From positions 1-64,000 of the forward strand of contig CAWJCU010000001.1 of assembly GCA_963841455.1 (NCBI GenBank): a DNA stretch of 64,000 bases, written 5' to 3'. The stretch comes from JAWVFM01 sp963841455 (GTDB taxonomy: Bacteria; Actinomycetota; Thermoleophilia; Solirubrobacterales; 70-9). The stretch's first letter is position 1. Every line of letters starts with the position of its first letter. A program made the translations under genes and the position numbers. Positions 52,042 to 62,148 of this stretch are shown here, one piece after another. Below the pieces are notes generated by a model. It was not told where the DNA came from. It was given only the letters and a program-made list of their open reading frames with translations, and searched no databases.

Positions 52042-52990
52042 CTAGCGCGAGGCGCCGACGAGCTGGGCGACGCCGGCGCGCTCGATCGTCGCCCGCAAGC
52101 CCTCGCGCAGGTCGACCTCAGGCTCCCAGCCGAGCCACTCCTTCGCGCGGGTGATGTCCGGCTGGCGGACCTGCGGGTCGTCGGTCGGCAGCGCCTCGAA
52201 GACGATCTCGGAGCGCGACTCCGTCACCTCGATCACCGACTCGGCGAGCTCGAGCAGCGTGAACTCGTCGGGGTTGCCGAGGTTCACCGGCAGGTGCACG
52301 TCGGACTCCGCGAGCGCGACGAGGCCGCGGATCAGGTCGTCGACGAAGCAGAAGCTGCGCGTCTGGCTGCCGTCGCCGAAGACCGTGACCGGCTTGTCCT
52401 GAAGCGCCTGGCGCAGGAAGGTCGGGATCGCGCGGCCGTCGTGCGGCCTCATCTTCGGCGCCGAAGGTGTTGAAGATGCGCGCGATGCTGGTGTCGACCC
52501 CCTGCTGGCGCAGGTAGGCCATCGTGAGCGCCTCGGCGTAGCGCTTGGCCTCGTCGTAGACGCCGCGGGGGCCGATCGGGTTGACGTGACCCCAGTAGTC
52601 CTCGTTCTGCGGATGCACCTGCGGGTCGCCGTAGACCTCGGAGGTCGACGCGAGGAGGAAGCGGGCGCGCTTCAGCTTCGCCAGGCCGAGCATGTGGTGG
52701 GTGCCGTAGGAGCCGACCTTCAGCGTGTGGAGCGGCAGGCGGGCGTAGTCGATCGGGCTCGCGGGCGAGGCGAGGTGGTAGACGAAGTCGACCTCGTCGT
52801 CGACGTGGAGAGGCTTCGTCAGGTCGTGCTGGAGGAAGCGGAAGCCGCCGTTGCGGATGTGCTCGATGTTCTGAAGCGAGCCGGTGTCGAGGTTGTCGAC
52901 GCAGATCACGTCGTGCCCGGCGTCGAGCAGCCGGTCGCAGAGGTGCGAGCCGAGGAATCCGGCGCCTCCGGTGACTACGCACGTGCTCAT
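52042..52990 (-). CDS. NAD-dependent sugar epimerase/decarboxylase, UDP-glucuronate decarboxylase-like (one frame break)
   Basis: About 315 residues. STCVVTGGAGFLGSHLCDRL (NAD loop), HLASPASPIDYARLPLHTLK, FLLASTSEVYGDPQVHPQ (Ser), GVYDEAKRYAEALTMAYLR (YxxxK), IARIFNTFG, then AIPTFLRQALQDKPVTVFGD and GSQTRSFCFVDDLIRGLVA. These match UDP-xylose synthases (UXS). An extra base near 52452 breaks the frame. It probably supplies UDP-xylose to the adjacent glycosyltransferases. The start ATG 52990 lies upstream of Rossmann fold. Confidence 0.88.
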
Positions 52991-53119
52991 CTCGATCCCT
53001 CGGTCGGTTGAACGGCGGGCAGCCCGCGGCCCGCGAGCATAGCGGCGGAAAGGGCAGGCGAGCCAGGCGCCGGCGCCGCTCGCAACGCGGCGTGTGGGGC
53101 ACGAGTTGGGCGCGCGGGG

Positions 53120-53678
53120 TTGTTCCGCGCGTGGGGACGACCGCCGAGGTCGAGGACCGAGAGGCCGAGCGCCGCCGAGGCGGCGCTCGGCCTCCTCGGC
53201 TCGCACGAGCCCCTCCTGCGGAGAACGGCCCGCCGCTTCTCCCTCTGCGCCGACGACGCCGACGACGCCTGCCAGCGCGCCCTCGAGATCGTGCTCACGA
53301 AGGCGCCGGCGCTCGAGCCGCGGCGCCTGGTCGGCTGGGCGTGCGTCGTGACGCGGCGCGAGGCCCTCGCCGTCCGGCGTGCCCGCGAGCGCATGCTCGC
53401 CGGAGCGGTCGCCGAGGACGCCGCCGGCGGCGCTCGACCGCACGCCGAGCGAGCGCCCGACGGCGGTCGAGCTCTCCGAGCGCCGCGAGCGAGCGATGGC
53501 GGCGCTGCGACTGCTCGCCGCGCTTCGCGCCGACGAGCGCCGCGCGCTCGTCCTCCAGGCGAGCGGCTACTCCTATGCCGAGATCTGCGCGCTGACGGGC
53601 TGGACGTACACCAAGGTCAACCGGTCCCTGGCCGAGGGGCGGGCGAAGCTGCGCGCCGCGCCGGGGCGATCGCGATAG
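53120..53678 (+). CDS. ECF-type RNA polymerase sigma factor (one frame break)
   Basis: About 185 residues from TTG 53120 (start uncertain). Region 2-like: LLGSHEPLLRRTARRFSLCA, ADDACQRALEIVLTKAPALE, RRLVGWACVVTRREALAVRR. Region 4-like after an indel near 53420: AALRADERRALVLQASGYSY then AEICALTGWTYTKVNRSLAE. No anti-sigma gene is adjacent; the secreted-protein gene 11 bp downstream may be its partner or target. Divergent to the epimerase. Confidence 0.8.
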
Positions 53679-53688
53679 GCTCGGCGCG

Positions 53689-54213
53689 ATGACCGCACCC
53701 TGGGGAGGGCCTGCGCGCCGGGCAAGGCTGCCGCTCATCGCGGCGATCGCGGCCGCCGGCCTCGTTCTGCCCGGCGCGGCCGCGGGCCGCGGTGCCCAGC
53801 CGGGCATCAAGATCCTCGACGGCGAGGCGAACGTGCTCGCCAACTTCAAGAGCCCGAGGTGCACGGTCGGCCTCGACGGCGGTCAGCGGCGGTTCAAGGC
53901 GCGGGACTCCGACGGCAAGTGGAAGCTCAGCGTCAACGCGAACCGCTTCCACGGCTTCAACGAGACCTACGACATCGAATGGGGCATCGGCGAAACGAAC
54001 TTCATCGTCAAGTCGCCGAGCGGGGAGCACTATGCGAACTTCTACCCGCCGCCCAACGCGCCCGACATCGGCGGCTCCCTCACGTTCCCGGCCGGCGGGC
54101 GCAAGGTGATGGGCCTCGGGTTCATCGAGGCGTTCAACGGCAGCAACACGGACGGGGTGGCCGTCGGCGGCCGCGCGACCTGCCACTACCCGAAGCGCCG
54201 GCACCGCGCCTAG
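53689..54213 (+). CDS. Secreted protein, unknown
   Basis: 174 residues. Basic start and hydrophobic stretch (LPLIAAIAAAGLVLPGAAAG) form a signal peptide. The mature domain is beta-rich (FKARDSDGKWKLSVNANRFH, NETYDIEWGIGETNFIVKSP) with two cysteines (PRCTVGLDG, RATCHYPKR). No known domain recognised. Directly behind the ECF sigma gene, so possibly co-transcribed. Followed by palindrome B. Confidence 0.7.
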   Translation: MTAPWGGPARRARLPLIAAIAAAGLVLPGAAAGRGAQPGIKILDGEANVLANFKSPRCTVGLDGGQRRFKARDSDGKWKLSVNANRFHGFNETYDIEWGIGETNFIVKSPSGEHYANFYPPPNAPDIGGSLTFPAGGRKVMGLGFIEAFNGSNTDGVAVGGRATCHYPKRRHRA

Positions 54214-54227
54214 GTAGCCCCTCACGG

Positions 54228-54273
54228 CGAACGCCCCGCAGTCGGGGCCATACCGGGTGCTGAGGGACGTTCG
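54228..54273 (+). repeat. Dispersed 46-bp palindrome, copy B (solo)
   Basis: Outer arms CGAACG...CGTTCG with GCCCCGCA opposite TGAGGGA (10 of 13 paired); loop with CCATACCGGGTG. Same length and orientation as copies at 38148 and 63001. In the gap between convergent genes; no nuclease-family gene nearby. Flanks CACGG before and GTG after also match copy A. Confidence 0.88.
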
Positions 54274-54288
54274 GTGGGTGCGGCGCGG

Positions 54289-55351
54289 TCAGTGATGCCG
54301 GCGGTGCCGGGTCTCGGGCGCGTAGGAGATCCAGCGATGCTGGTTCAGGATCCGCCGCAGCGCCCTGCGCGCGTCGCCGTAGTGGTTGATGTCGTAGGGC
54401 CCGCCGCCGTAGACCGAGCGGTAGTAGACGAGCATCCGCGCGCGCCCGCGCTGAGCCGACCAGCGGAAGAGCCACTTCGTGAAGCTCCCACCCGGGTCGG
54501 CGTCCCACGGCGAGTACTCGCCGATCTCGAACGGGAAGCCCCGGTAGTCGGCGTAGAAGCGGCTGAGCGCGGCGCGGATGCCGGGCGAGGCGAACTTGGA
54601 GTAGATGTCGGCACCGACCCAGTCGACGTAGCGGCGCCCCGGCCAGTAGCGACGCGGCGCGTTGCCGCTCACCGCCGGGCTGCCGATCGTCTGCGGGTTC
54701 CAGACCATCGCCACCTTCGGGTGCGGCAGGCGCCGGCCGATCCCCTTCGCCCGGATCGCGGGCATGGCCATCGCCCGCAGGCGGGCGTTGATGCTCGCGA
54801 CGTTGCCGCCGCGGATGATCAGCGTGAACCGACGCCAGGCGCGGCGGAACGACTTCGTCGAATGCCCGTGGCCGCGAGCCGAGCCGTCGGCGTTGTAGGC
54901 GCAGTAGGCATTCCACGACCCGTTCATCTCGGCCATGAGCCGGATGTAGACCACCTGGCTGCGGTGCGCGGCGATCGAGCGGTTGAGCCGCACGATGTAG
55001 CCGTCACCGTCGCCCTCGCGCGATCTGGCCGGGGCGGATGATCTCCCGGTCGGCGATCCTCGTCCCGAGACTCAGCATCCCCCGCGTCGAGGTCCGATGC
55101 CAGAGCGGCAGGGCGCCGTGTGTAAGCGACGTGCCCCAGGGGAAGAACGCCTGCAGGACCGCCGGGTGGGCGCCGACCCAGTGGCGGAAGCGCTGGAAGT
55201 CTCGCTGCTTGCCGACCGTGCCCGAAACGCCGTGGAACGCCTTCCCGTGCGGCGGCTCGTAGGAGCGCGGGTGCCACCGGGCCTCGGCCGTGCCGGCGGT
55301 CGCGCCCGCAAGTACGCAGGCCGTTGCCACCGCAATCGAGATCCATCTCAT
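54289..55351 (-). CDS. GH26-like glycoside hydrolase, secreted (one frame break)
   Basis: About 353 residues from ATG 55351. Signal peptide MRWISIAVATACVLAGATAG. VSGTVGKQRDFQRFRHWVGA, FFPWGTSLTHGALPLWHRTS; after an extra C near 55015, VVYIRLMAEMNGSWNAYC (acid/base Glu), VDWVGADIYSKFASPGIRAA and FPFEIGEYSPWDADPGGSF (nucleophile Glu), the beta-mannanase (GH26) plan. Likely extracellular glycan hydrolysis; substrate preference cannot be read. Convergent with palindrome B and the secreted-protein gene. Confidence 0.82.
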
Positions 55352-55456
55352 GCGCCCCGCACATTCCTGCATCCGCCGCGAATGCTTGCAGGGCGCACCC
55401 CAAACGCGTGCGCGGGGCGCCCGCGAGGGCGCCCCGGCCGCGCGGTGGTGCTCGGC

Positions 55457-55651
55457 TTAGACCGGCCTGCTCGCCGGCACGGGCGAATCGTGCTCGATGT
55501 CGTCCGCGTCGACCACCGCCCACCCAAGGCGCTCGACGAGCTGGGCCGAGAAGTGGTCGGACTCGAGGTCGCTCGGGGCAACCCGCTCCTTCAGGAGGAC
55601 CCGGCCCGGGTCGGCGGCCGCATCATCGGTGGTGACGACGATCTGGGGCAT
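55457..55651 (-). CDS. Small conserved hypothetical protein
   Basis: 64 residues from ATG 55651 with a strong site AGAAGGAGAG seven bases upstream. MPQIVVTTDDAAADPGRVLL, KERVAPSDLESDHFSAQLVE, RLGWAVVDADDIE: an acidic alpha/beta mini-domain without recognised family. Tight codon structure and ribosome site support a real gene too short for many gene finders. Confidence 0.65.
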   Translation of the reverse strand: MPQIVVTTDDAAADPGRVLLKERVAPSDLESDHFSAQLVERLGWAVVDADDIEHDSPVPASRPV

Positions 55652-55761
55652 GCTTCTCTCCTTCTTTTGCGGTGTTCGAACATGGTCGCGCGCGCACCTT
55701 GCCCTGGAGTCAAGCGGAGGTAAAAAGCTCGTAACCAGGCTGGGGCTAGAGTCGGGCCGCC

Positions 55762-56252
55762 GTGGGCGAAGCGCGAACCGAGGTCGGGCGAGCGAGCAAG
55801 CACCAGCTGTCCGCTGGCCGGGGTCTTTGGCCGGGCGTTCGTCACCGAGCCGATGATGCGGTGGCCGCTCGGCGAGCGGGCGGACGCCGTCGCCCAATGC
55901 ACCAGCTGCTTCGCGTACTTCCTCGAAGAGGCTCTCGGGCTCGGCGTCGTCTGGGCGACGGCCGATGCGAGGGCGGCCGCCGTTGGATTGGGTCTACTCG
56001 CATGGCCCCGAGGGGGAGCTGTGGCAGCTCGACTCAATTGCGGTGGAGCCGCGGTCGCAGGGACGAGGACTCGGGCGGGCCCTTATCGACGCCGGCCTCG
56101 AACGGGCACGGGCAGAGAGCGTCGGCGCCTTCCTCTCGACGGGAACGCCGCGCAATGTCGATATCTACGAAAGCTGCGGGTTCCGCGTTGTCGAGGACGC
56201 CGATGCGCCCGACGGGGGGCCGCACATCTGGTTCATGCGGTGGGACCCATGA
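55762..56252 (+). CDS. GNAT-family acetyltransferase (two frame breaks)
   Basis: About 162 residues joined from GTG 55762. FGRAFVTEPMMRWPLGERAD, CTSCFAYFLEEALGLGVVWA, then LWQLDSIAVEPRSQGRGLGR (acetyl-CoA pyrophosphate loop Q/RGxGR) and ALIDAGLERARAESVGAFLS, RNVDIYESCGFRVVED. Indels near 55825 and 55975. Probably acetylates a small molecule or protein N-terminus. Ends 11 bp before tRNA-Ser on the other strand. Confidence 0.8.
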
Positions 56253-56263
56253 GGGCCGGGTAG

Positions 56264-56353
56264 CGGAGGGGGAGGGATTCGAACCCTCGAGGGACCGCGA
56301 AGGCCCCTAGCGACTTTCAAGGCCGCCGCATTCAACCGCTCTGCCACCCCTCC
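56264..56353 (-). tRNA. tRNA-Ser (anticodon UGA)
   Basis: 90 nt. Acceptor GGAGGGG pairs with CCCCTCC, discriminator G. D-arm with GCAGAGCGG, anticodon loop CTTGAAA (TGA), long variable arm typical of serine tRNAs (AGGGGCCTTCGCGGTCCCT) and T-arm GGGTTCGAATCCC. CCA is not encoded. Confidence 0.97.
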
Positions 56354-56396
56354 GGCACTCCGCCGAGACTAGTGGCCCCGCGCGGTACACTGGCCA

Positions 56397-57080
56397 GTGG
56401 CCGGCCGCTTCGCCCGGGCACGTACTCCTCACCAGGACGAGCCTGAACTGGTAACCGACCAACCGGCTTCGACGTCGGGACGGACGGGGGACGTAAGAGA
56501 GCTGCCGTCCGGACCGCGAAGGAGGTGGCGCTTTTTGAGCCCACCCGTTTTCTGTCTCTCATGCGCGCGGACGTACTTCAACGTACGCCCGAGTGAGCGG
56601 AGGTGCCCACGCTGCGGCGGCGAGCTCGCCGACCGAGGCGCGGAGAACGGCGGTGCGCCCAAAGGCGATGGCCCCCGCCACGGCCTGCCCACCGATACCC
56701 GCGAGCTGCGGAATATCCACGATCGGCTGAACGAGGTTCTTGTCGACGTCGACGCCGACACCAGGCGCAAGGTCCGCTTCGTCATCACCGACGTGATCGC
56801 GCAGTCTCTTCGGCAGAGGAACGGGGGGACGCCCGGCGTCACGGAGCTGACGGTGGAGGTGAGGGAGGATCTGGTGCGCGTCGAGGCGGACGGGCCTGGC
56901 GTTTCGGCCGGAGCGGACCTCGACGGTGCCGCCGGCCGTGCCGCAGATCCACTCGGCGGGCTGGCGCTATTCGTCGTCGACGAGCTCGCGGTCCGCTCGG
57001 GCGCGGCCGACGGGCCCGAGCCGAGCGCGTGGTACGAGATCGAACGCACACCGTCACCCGGCTCGGCTGATGGGGGCTAG
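56397..57080 (+). CDS. Zinc-ribbon protein with RsbW-like ATPase domain
   Basis: 227 residues from GTG 56397. A four-Cys zinc ribbon (FCLSCARTYFNVRPSERRCP then RCGGEL; about residues 52-74) is followed from about 105 by a histidine-kinase-like ATPase fold of the anti-sigma type: RKVRFVITDVIAQSLRQRNG (N-box-like but lacking clear Asn), LVRVEADGPGVSAG (Asp-x-Gly) and LGGLALFVVDELAVRSG ending in AWYEIER. The ATP site looks degenerate. Six bp from the GGDEF-EAL gene, so probably a signalling pair. Confidence 0.7.
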   Translation: MAGRFARARTPHQDEPELVTDQPASTSGRTGDVRELPSGPRRRWRFLSPPVFCLSCARTYFNVRPSERRCPRCGGELADRGAENGGAPKGDGPRHGLPTDTRELRNIHDRLNEVLVDVDADTRRKVRFVITDVIAQSLRQRNGGTPGVTELTVEVREDLVRVEADGPGVSAGADLDGAAGRAADPLGGLALFVVDELAVRSGAADGPEPSAWYEIERTPSPGSADGG

Positions 57081-57086
57081 CTCGGA

Positions 57087-58785
57087 ATGAGCGAAACGGC
57101 CTCAAGGACGAGCCATCCAGGAGCGGGTCAGCTCGACGGCGCATTCGACCAAGCGCCGATCGCGATGGGGCTCGTCGGCCTCGACGGTGCCGAGCGCGGC
57201 CGCTACGCGCAGGTCAACGCCGCGCTCTGTGAGCTGAGCGGCTACCCCGCCGCTGAGCTCCTCGGCAGCGAGCCGCGCGCGCACCTTCACCCGGCCGACG
57301 CGGAGGAGGACGCCCGCGCGGTCGAGCGGCTCATCGCGGGCGACGCCAAGAGCTACGAGCGCGAGCAGCGATGGCTCGCCCCCGACGGCCGCGTGATCTG
57401 GGTTCTCCTGACCGCCTCGCTCGTTCGCGGCGCCGACGGAGAACCGCTCTACTGGCTTCGTCAGGCCCAGGACATCGACCAGCGAAAACGCTTCGAGGGT
57501 CAGCTCGAGTTTCTCGCCCGCCACGATGCGCTCACCGGCCTGTTCAACCGCTACAGCTTCGACCGCGCGCTCTCGCGCGAGCTTGCGCTGGCACGCCGTT
57601 ACGGCGGCGCCGGCGCAGTGCTGATGATGGACATCGACAACCTGAAACTGGTGAACGACACGCTCGGACACTCCGCCGGAGACGAGGTGATCGCCAACAT
57701 TGCCCACCTCCTGACGGAGCGGCTTCGGGAGACCGACGTGCTGGCGCGAGTGGGCGGCGACGAGTTCGCTGCGCTTCTAGCTCGCGTCGATCGCGAACGG
57801 GCGGAGGAGGTGGCCGCCAGCCTCGTCGGCGTCGTGCGCGAGGGCAGCTTCCTGGCCGGCGTCGAACGGTCGCTTCCGGTCACGTTGAGCGCCGGCGTGG
57901 CGTCCTTCACCAGCGAGGATCCGACGAGCGCGGCCGACCTGATGATCGACGCCGACGTCGCGATGTACGAGGCGAAGCACGCCGGACGCGACCGGGTCGC
58001 CCTATCGCGAGCGGGCGGTGCGGGGCGGCTACGAACGAGGGTGACCTGGTCGGAGCGGATCCGCGCCGCGCTCGAGGATGAGCTGTTCGTGCTTTACGCG
58101 CAGCCGATCCTCGACCTCGAGACGGATGAAGTCACCCAGCACGAGCTGCTGCTTCGGATGCCGGGCGAAGCCGGCGAACTGCTCCTCCCCGGGTCTTTTC
58201 TCTACGACGCAGAGCGCTTCGGCCTGATCGGCGAGATCGACCGTTGGGTGACGACGCAGGCGATCGAGCTGCTCGCTGCCGATCCGGGGCCGGGCAGGAT
58301 CGAGGTCAACATCTCGGGCCAGTCGACCGTCGACCCCGAATTTCCTGGCCACGTCGAGCACGAGCTGGCCCGGTGCCGCGTCGACGCCTCGCGGCGTGAT
58401 CTTCGAGATCGCCGAAACGACGGCCATCACCAACATGCAGCGGGCCCGCCGGTTCACCTCTCAGCTGGCGGCGATCGGCTGCGGGTTCGCCCTCGACGAC
58501 TTCGGCTCGGGCTTCGGCTCCTTCTACTACCTCAAGTACCTGCCGTTCGACTTCGTGAAGATCGACGGCGAGTACATCGAGCACCTGAGCGCGAGCGAGA
58601 CCGACCTGCTGATCGTGCGGGCGATCGTCGAGATCGTTCGGGGCCTCGGGAAGCGAACGATCGCGGAGTTCGTCGGCGACGCGAGAACGGTCGAGCTGCT
58701 GCGCTCGGAGTGCGTTGACTACGCGCAGGGCCACCACGTCGGGCCCCCCCGGCCGCTTGCAGAGGCGTTCGCGAGCGGGCGCTAG
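57087..58785 (+). CDS. PAS-GGDEF-EAL cyclic di-GMP signalling protein (one frame break)
   Basis: About 565 residues. PAS about 18-135 (NAALCELSGYPAAELLGSEP). GGDEF about 145-305 with DALTGLFNRYSFDRAL and LARVGGDEFAALLAR: intact. EAL about 320-560: QHELLLRM in place of EALLR, VNISGQS, FEIAETTAI, FALDDFGSGFGSFYYL, FDFVKIDGEYI and AEFVGDARTV, so the metal-binding residues are mostly kept. One extra G near 58395. Probably makes and breaks c-di-GMP; balance unknown. No membrane helix. Stop shares CTAG with the next gene. Confidence 0.92.
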
Positions 58786-59231
58786 CTCTCTGGGGACGCC
58801 ACCGGGTCCCCGCCGTCGCCATCGGACGCCACCGGGTCCCCGCCGTCGCCATCGGGCTCGAGCTGGAAGAACTCGACGGCGATGTCCGGGTTGACGTGCA
58901 CCTGGCTCATGTACACCGCGACCCTCCGGCCCGTCGCCTCCTCGACGACCTCGCGGAACTCGACCTCCATCGCCTCCTGGAACTTGCGACGGATGTTCCG
59001 CACCGAGTCGGCCTCGTCGCGGTCGATCAGGGTCCGCTCGACCTTGGTGAAGCCGCCGGTGAGCACCGTTAGGACGGTGTCGTTGATCAGGTGCGTCTTG
59101 GCCTTCGTCGGTCCCCGCCCGTAATAGCGGCTGTGGAGCTGGACAAGGCCGCGGGAAACCGCAGCGAGCTTCTCTCCCTGTTCCGGGTAGAGCGTCTCCG
59201 GGGCCGCGTTGGGCGCGCTGTAATTGGCCAT
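58782..59231 (-). CDS. DUF2294-like protein with acidic repeat tail
   Basis: 149 residues from ATG 59231. LAAVSRGLVQLHSRYYGRGP, KAKTHLINDTVLTVLTGGFT, RTLIDRDEADSVRNIRRKFQ and VEEATGRRVAVYMSQVHVNP match DUF2294, known from many bacteria, function unclear (a Na+-transport or signalling link has been suggested for it). C-terminus carries a duplicated DGDGGDPVAS unit. Convergent with the GGDEF-EAL gene. The upstream 149 bp to 59380 hold nothing obvious. Confidence 0.75.
   Translation of the reverse strand: MANYSAPNAAPETLYPEQGEKLAAVSRGLVQLHSRYYGRGPTKAKTHLINDTVLTVLTGGFTKVERTLIDRDEADSVRNIRRKFQEAMEVEFREVVEEATGRRVAVYMSQVHVNPDIAVEFFQLEPDGDGGDPVASDGDGGDPVASPES
58794..58853 (-). repeat. Exact 2 x 30-bp tandem repeat in the DUF2294 gene
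   Basis: 58794-58823 and 58824-58853 are identical by eye and encode DGDGGDPVAS twice at the acidic C-terminus. Exact at DNA level, so a recent duplication. Confidence 0.85.
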
Positions 59232-59379
59232 GCCTGGCCTCTCTCGCGCCTCTTGGAGGACGGGTCCCGGCAAAGGAAACGCGAAGATCAGCCGGAACTC
59301 CTTACAAGCAGGATACCACCGACTCCGGAGCCTCCTGCGACCCTCGCGTCGCGCCGCCTCGCCATAGGCTTGCCGCCGG

Positions 59380-60692
59380 ATGGCGGCCGAGTGGCGTAAC
59401 TGGGCGGGCGACCAGGTGTGCCGGCCCGTCGCGATCGAGCGGCCGGCGAGCGTCGAGGACGTCGCCGCAGCCGTTGGCCGGCGCTCGCGAGCGCGGGCTG
59501 CCGGTGCGGGCCCGCGGCTCGGGCCATTCGTTCACCGAGGCGGCGCTCACCGACGGGGTGATGCTCGACCTGTCGCGAATGTCGCGCGTGATCGAGGCCG
59601 ACCGCGAGACGGGCAGCGTGCGGGTCGAGGCGCGGCATCGCGCCTCAAGGCGCTGAACGGCCGGCTCGACGAGGTCGGCCTCGCGATGGAGAACCTCGGC
59701 GACATCGACGTGCAGACCATCGCCGGCGCGATCTCGACCGGCGACCCACGGGACCGGCGCCGGCCTGCGCAACATCTCCGCCCAGGTCGAGGCGATCCAG
59801 CTCGTCGACGGCGCAGGGGGAGGTGCGGGAGCTCGACGGCGACGGCGACCTGCTGCGGGCCGCGCGGGTCTCGATCGGCGCGCTCGGCGTGATCACCGCG
59901 GTCACCCTCCGGACCGTTCCCGCCTTCACGCTGCGCCGCGTCGACGAGCCGCGGCCGCTCGAGGAGGTGCTCGGGTCGATCGACGAGCTCGCCGAGCGCA
60001 ACGACCACTTCGAGTTCTTCACGCTTCCGCACACCGAGACGGCGCTGGTCATCGAGCGCAACCGCACCGACGAGCCGCCGCGCCCTCGCGGCCGCACTCG
60101 CGGCCTGGGCCAACGACGTCCTGCTCGAGAACCACGCCCTCGGGCTGCTGGCGCGGACCGGCCGCCGGTTTCCGTCCGCGAACCCCGCGCTTGCGCGCTT
60201 CGCGGCCCGCATGCTCTCCCGCACCGAGAAGGTCGTTCGAAGCCACGAGGCGTTCGCCTCGGAGCGGCGGGTGCGCTTCACCGAGATGGAGTACGCGCTC
60301 CCGCGCGAGCACGGGCCCGAGGCGCTGCGGCGGGTCGTGGAGCTGATCCGCTCGCGGCCGGTCGAGGTCTTCTTCCCGATCGAGTTCCGCGTCGTCGCCG
60401 CCGACGACGCCCTGCTGAGCCCGGCCCACGAACGCCCGACGGCCTACATCGCCGTCCACCAGTTCGAGGGGATGGAGTGGCGTCCCTACTTCGAGGCGGT
60501 CGAGGCGATCATGCGCGACTACGACGGCCGCCCTCACTGGGGCAAGCGCCACTTCCAGACTGCGGAGACGCTGGCGCCGCTCTATCCGCGGTGGGACGAC
60601 TTCCAGCGCGCCCGCGCCGAGCTCGACCCGCGGGCACCTTCCGCAACGAGTACACCGACCGCGTCCTCGGCCCGCCGCCTACAGGAACGTGA
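59380..60692 (+). CDS. FAD-linked sugar-lactone oxidase, D-arabinono/L-gulono-1,4-lactone oxidase-like (about seven frame breaks)
   Basis: About 430 residues expected. WRNWAGDQVCRPVAIERPAS, then RARGSGHSFTEAALTDGVML (the His for FAD), GLAMENLGDIDVQTIAGAIS, THGTGAGLRNISAQVE, GALGVITAVTLRTVPAFTLR, FEFFTLPHTETALVIERNRT, FPIEFRVVAADDALLSPAHE and HWGKRHFQTAETLAPLYPRW, FRNEYTDRVLG. All are motifs of the VAO-type aldonolactone oxidases. The frame changes about every 150-200 bp. Overlaps the convergent aldolase-like gene by 14 bp. Substrate unsure. Confidence 0.8.
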
Positions 60693-61935
60693 GGCCGTCG
60701 CCGCGGTAGGTCGGCGACCTCGTCGACGATGCGGTCGCCGGACGACGAGGTGCAGCGAGTCGAAGTGCTCGCAGAGCTCGCCGGCCTTCGCGTGGCGCAT
60801 GTAGACGCGGTCGCCGACGCGGAGCGTGCGCGTCGGCGTGCCGATCACCGGCGTCTGCACCTCGCCGGCGCCCTCCTGGCCGTCGAGGCGCAGGCCCTCG
60901 GGCAGGTAGGGCTCGGGAAGGCGGTCGCGGCCGGCCGGGCCGGATGCGACGTAGCCGCCGCCCAGCGCCGTCGCGACGCCCGGCCCGGGCCGGCGGACGA
61001 CGGGGAGGACGAAGAAGGCAGCGGGAATGAGGTCGAGCGAGCGGTAGTTGTCGAACAGATGCGGCGCGTAGAAGCCGGATCCCGCGGTCAGCTCGGTCAC
61101 GGTCCCGGCTGACGCGGTGCGGGAGAGGCTGCCCGTTCCTCCGCCGTTTACGAATCGCGGCTCGGCGACCTCGCGCACGGCGGCGACCACCTGCGGCAGG
61201 CGGCGGCGCAGGTCGCGCTCGGACGCCCGCTGCATGGCGCGGATCGCGGCGCTTCGCAGCGGCCGCCCGGGGATGCGGTCGCCGACGCCGGCGATCTGCC
61301 CCTCGTAGGCCATGACGCCGGCGAGCCTAGTCCCCGGGCCGGGCCTCGGCGTCCTGCGGCGAGCCGCCGCGCCTGGGCTGGGAAATGGATCGGCGAGCGC
61401 TTCGGCCCGATCCGCACGAAGCGGCCCGCGGCCGAGCCACAGCCCGGCGTCGACGTCGAGGCAGACCGGGATCTGCGCAGGCCCGCCGCCGATCGTCGAC
61501 TCGACGAGGTCGAGGTGCGCCTCGGCGTCGAACATCAGCGTCGGCGAGGTCTCGGGCTTCGCGGTCGCGAACTCGACCAGGCGCCTCATCGCGTCGCGGT
61601 CGACGGTGGGATAGGCGACGACGACGTCGTCGAAGCCCTGCTCGGCGAGGTGGAGCGCCTCGGGCAGGGTGAAGGAGAGGACGCCGCGGAAGCCGTCGTC
61701 GAGCTCCGCGATCCGGCGCAGCATGCCGACCGATCGCACCGACTTCGAGGCGATCCTGATCGGCAGCTCGCCCGCCTGCGCGCGCATCGTCGCGGCGTTG
61801 CGCGCGAGCGCGTCGAGGTCGACGAAAGCGAACGGCGGGCTGACCGTCTGGAAGATCGCCTCGTAACGCTCGAGCAGCGCCTCGCGGTCGATGAGTGCGG
61901 CGCCGAGGCGGCGACGGTTTCGGTGGCTGTCAACG
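60679..61935 (-). CDS. D-threonine aldolase/alanine racemase-like PLP enzyme (frame breaks)
   Basis: About 415 residues. AIFQTVSPPFAFVDLDALAR, IRIASKSVRSVGMLRRIAEL (PLP Lys in the first half), VCLDVDAGLWLGRGPL, LAGVMAYEGQIAGVGD, PRFVNGGGTGSLSRTAS, LTAGSGFYAPHLFDNY, VYMRHAKAGELCEHFDSLHL with His/Cys metal site, and a C-terminal GDRIVDEVA...YRGDGLTFL after two indels. Fits the fold-type III DSD1-like amino-acid aldolases. N-terminus upstream of 61787 has no standard start in frame; about 61935 with an indel is the best guess. Confidence 0.78.
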
Positions 61936-61995
61936 CCCGGCGAGCGTATCTAGAATCGCCTGTGCGGCCGGGGCCCTGCTTCCGGCCGCTCACCC

Positions 61996-62085
61996 GGAGA
62001 GGTGGCCGAGTGGCTGAAGGCACTCGCCTGCTAAGCGAGTAGGGGGCGACAAGCTCTCTCGAGGGTTCGAATCCCTCCCTCTCCG
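61996..62085 (+). tRNA. tRNA-Ser (anticodon GCU)
   Basis: 90 nt. Acceptor GGAGAGG pairs with CCTCTCC, discriminator G. D-arm TGGCCGAGTGG, anticodon loop CTGCTAA (GCT), long variable arm and T-arm GAGGGTTCGAATCCCTC. No CCA encoded. Palindrome C begins 19 bp downstream. Confidence 0.97.
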
Positions 62086-62104
62086 CTCCGCCGGCCCGAG
62101 GGGG

Positions 62105-62148
62105 CGAACGTCCCGAAACCATCGCTTATGAGGGTGCGTTGGACGTCG
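62105..62148 (+). repeat. Dispersed palindrome, copy C, overlapping the start of nuclease-family copy 3
   Basis: CGAACGTCCCG on the left and TTGGACGTCG on the right (imperfect; 44 bp). Contains CATCGCTTATGAGGGTG, shared in part with D. The likely TTG start (62139-62141) is in the right arm. Confidence 0.8.
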
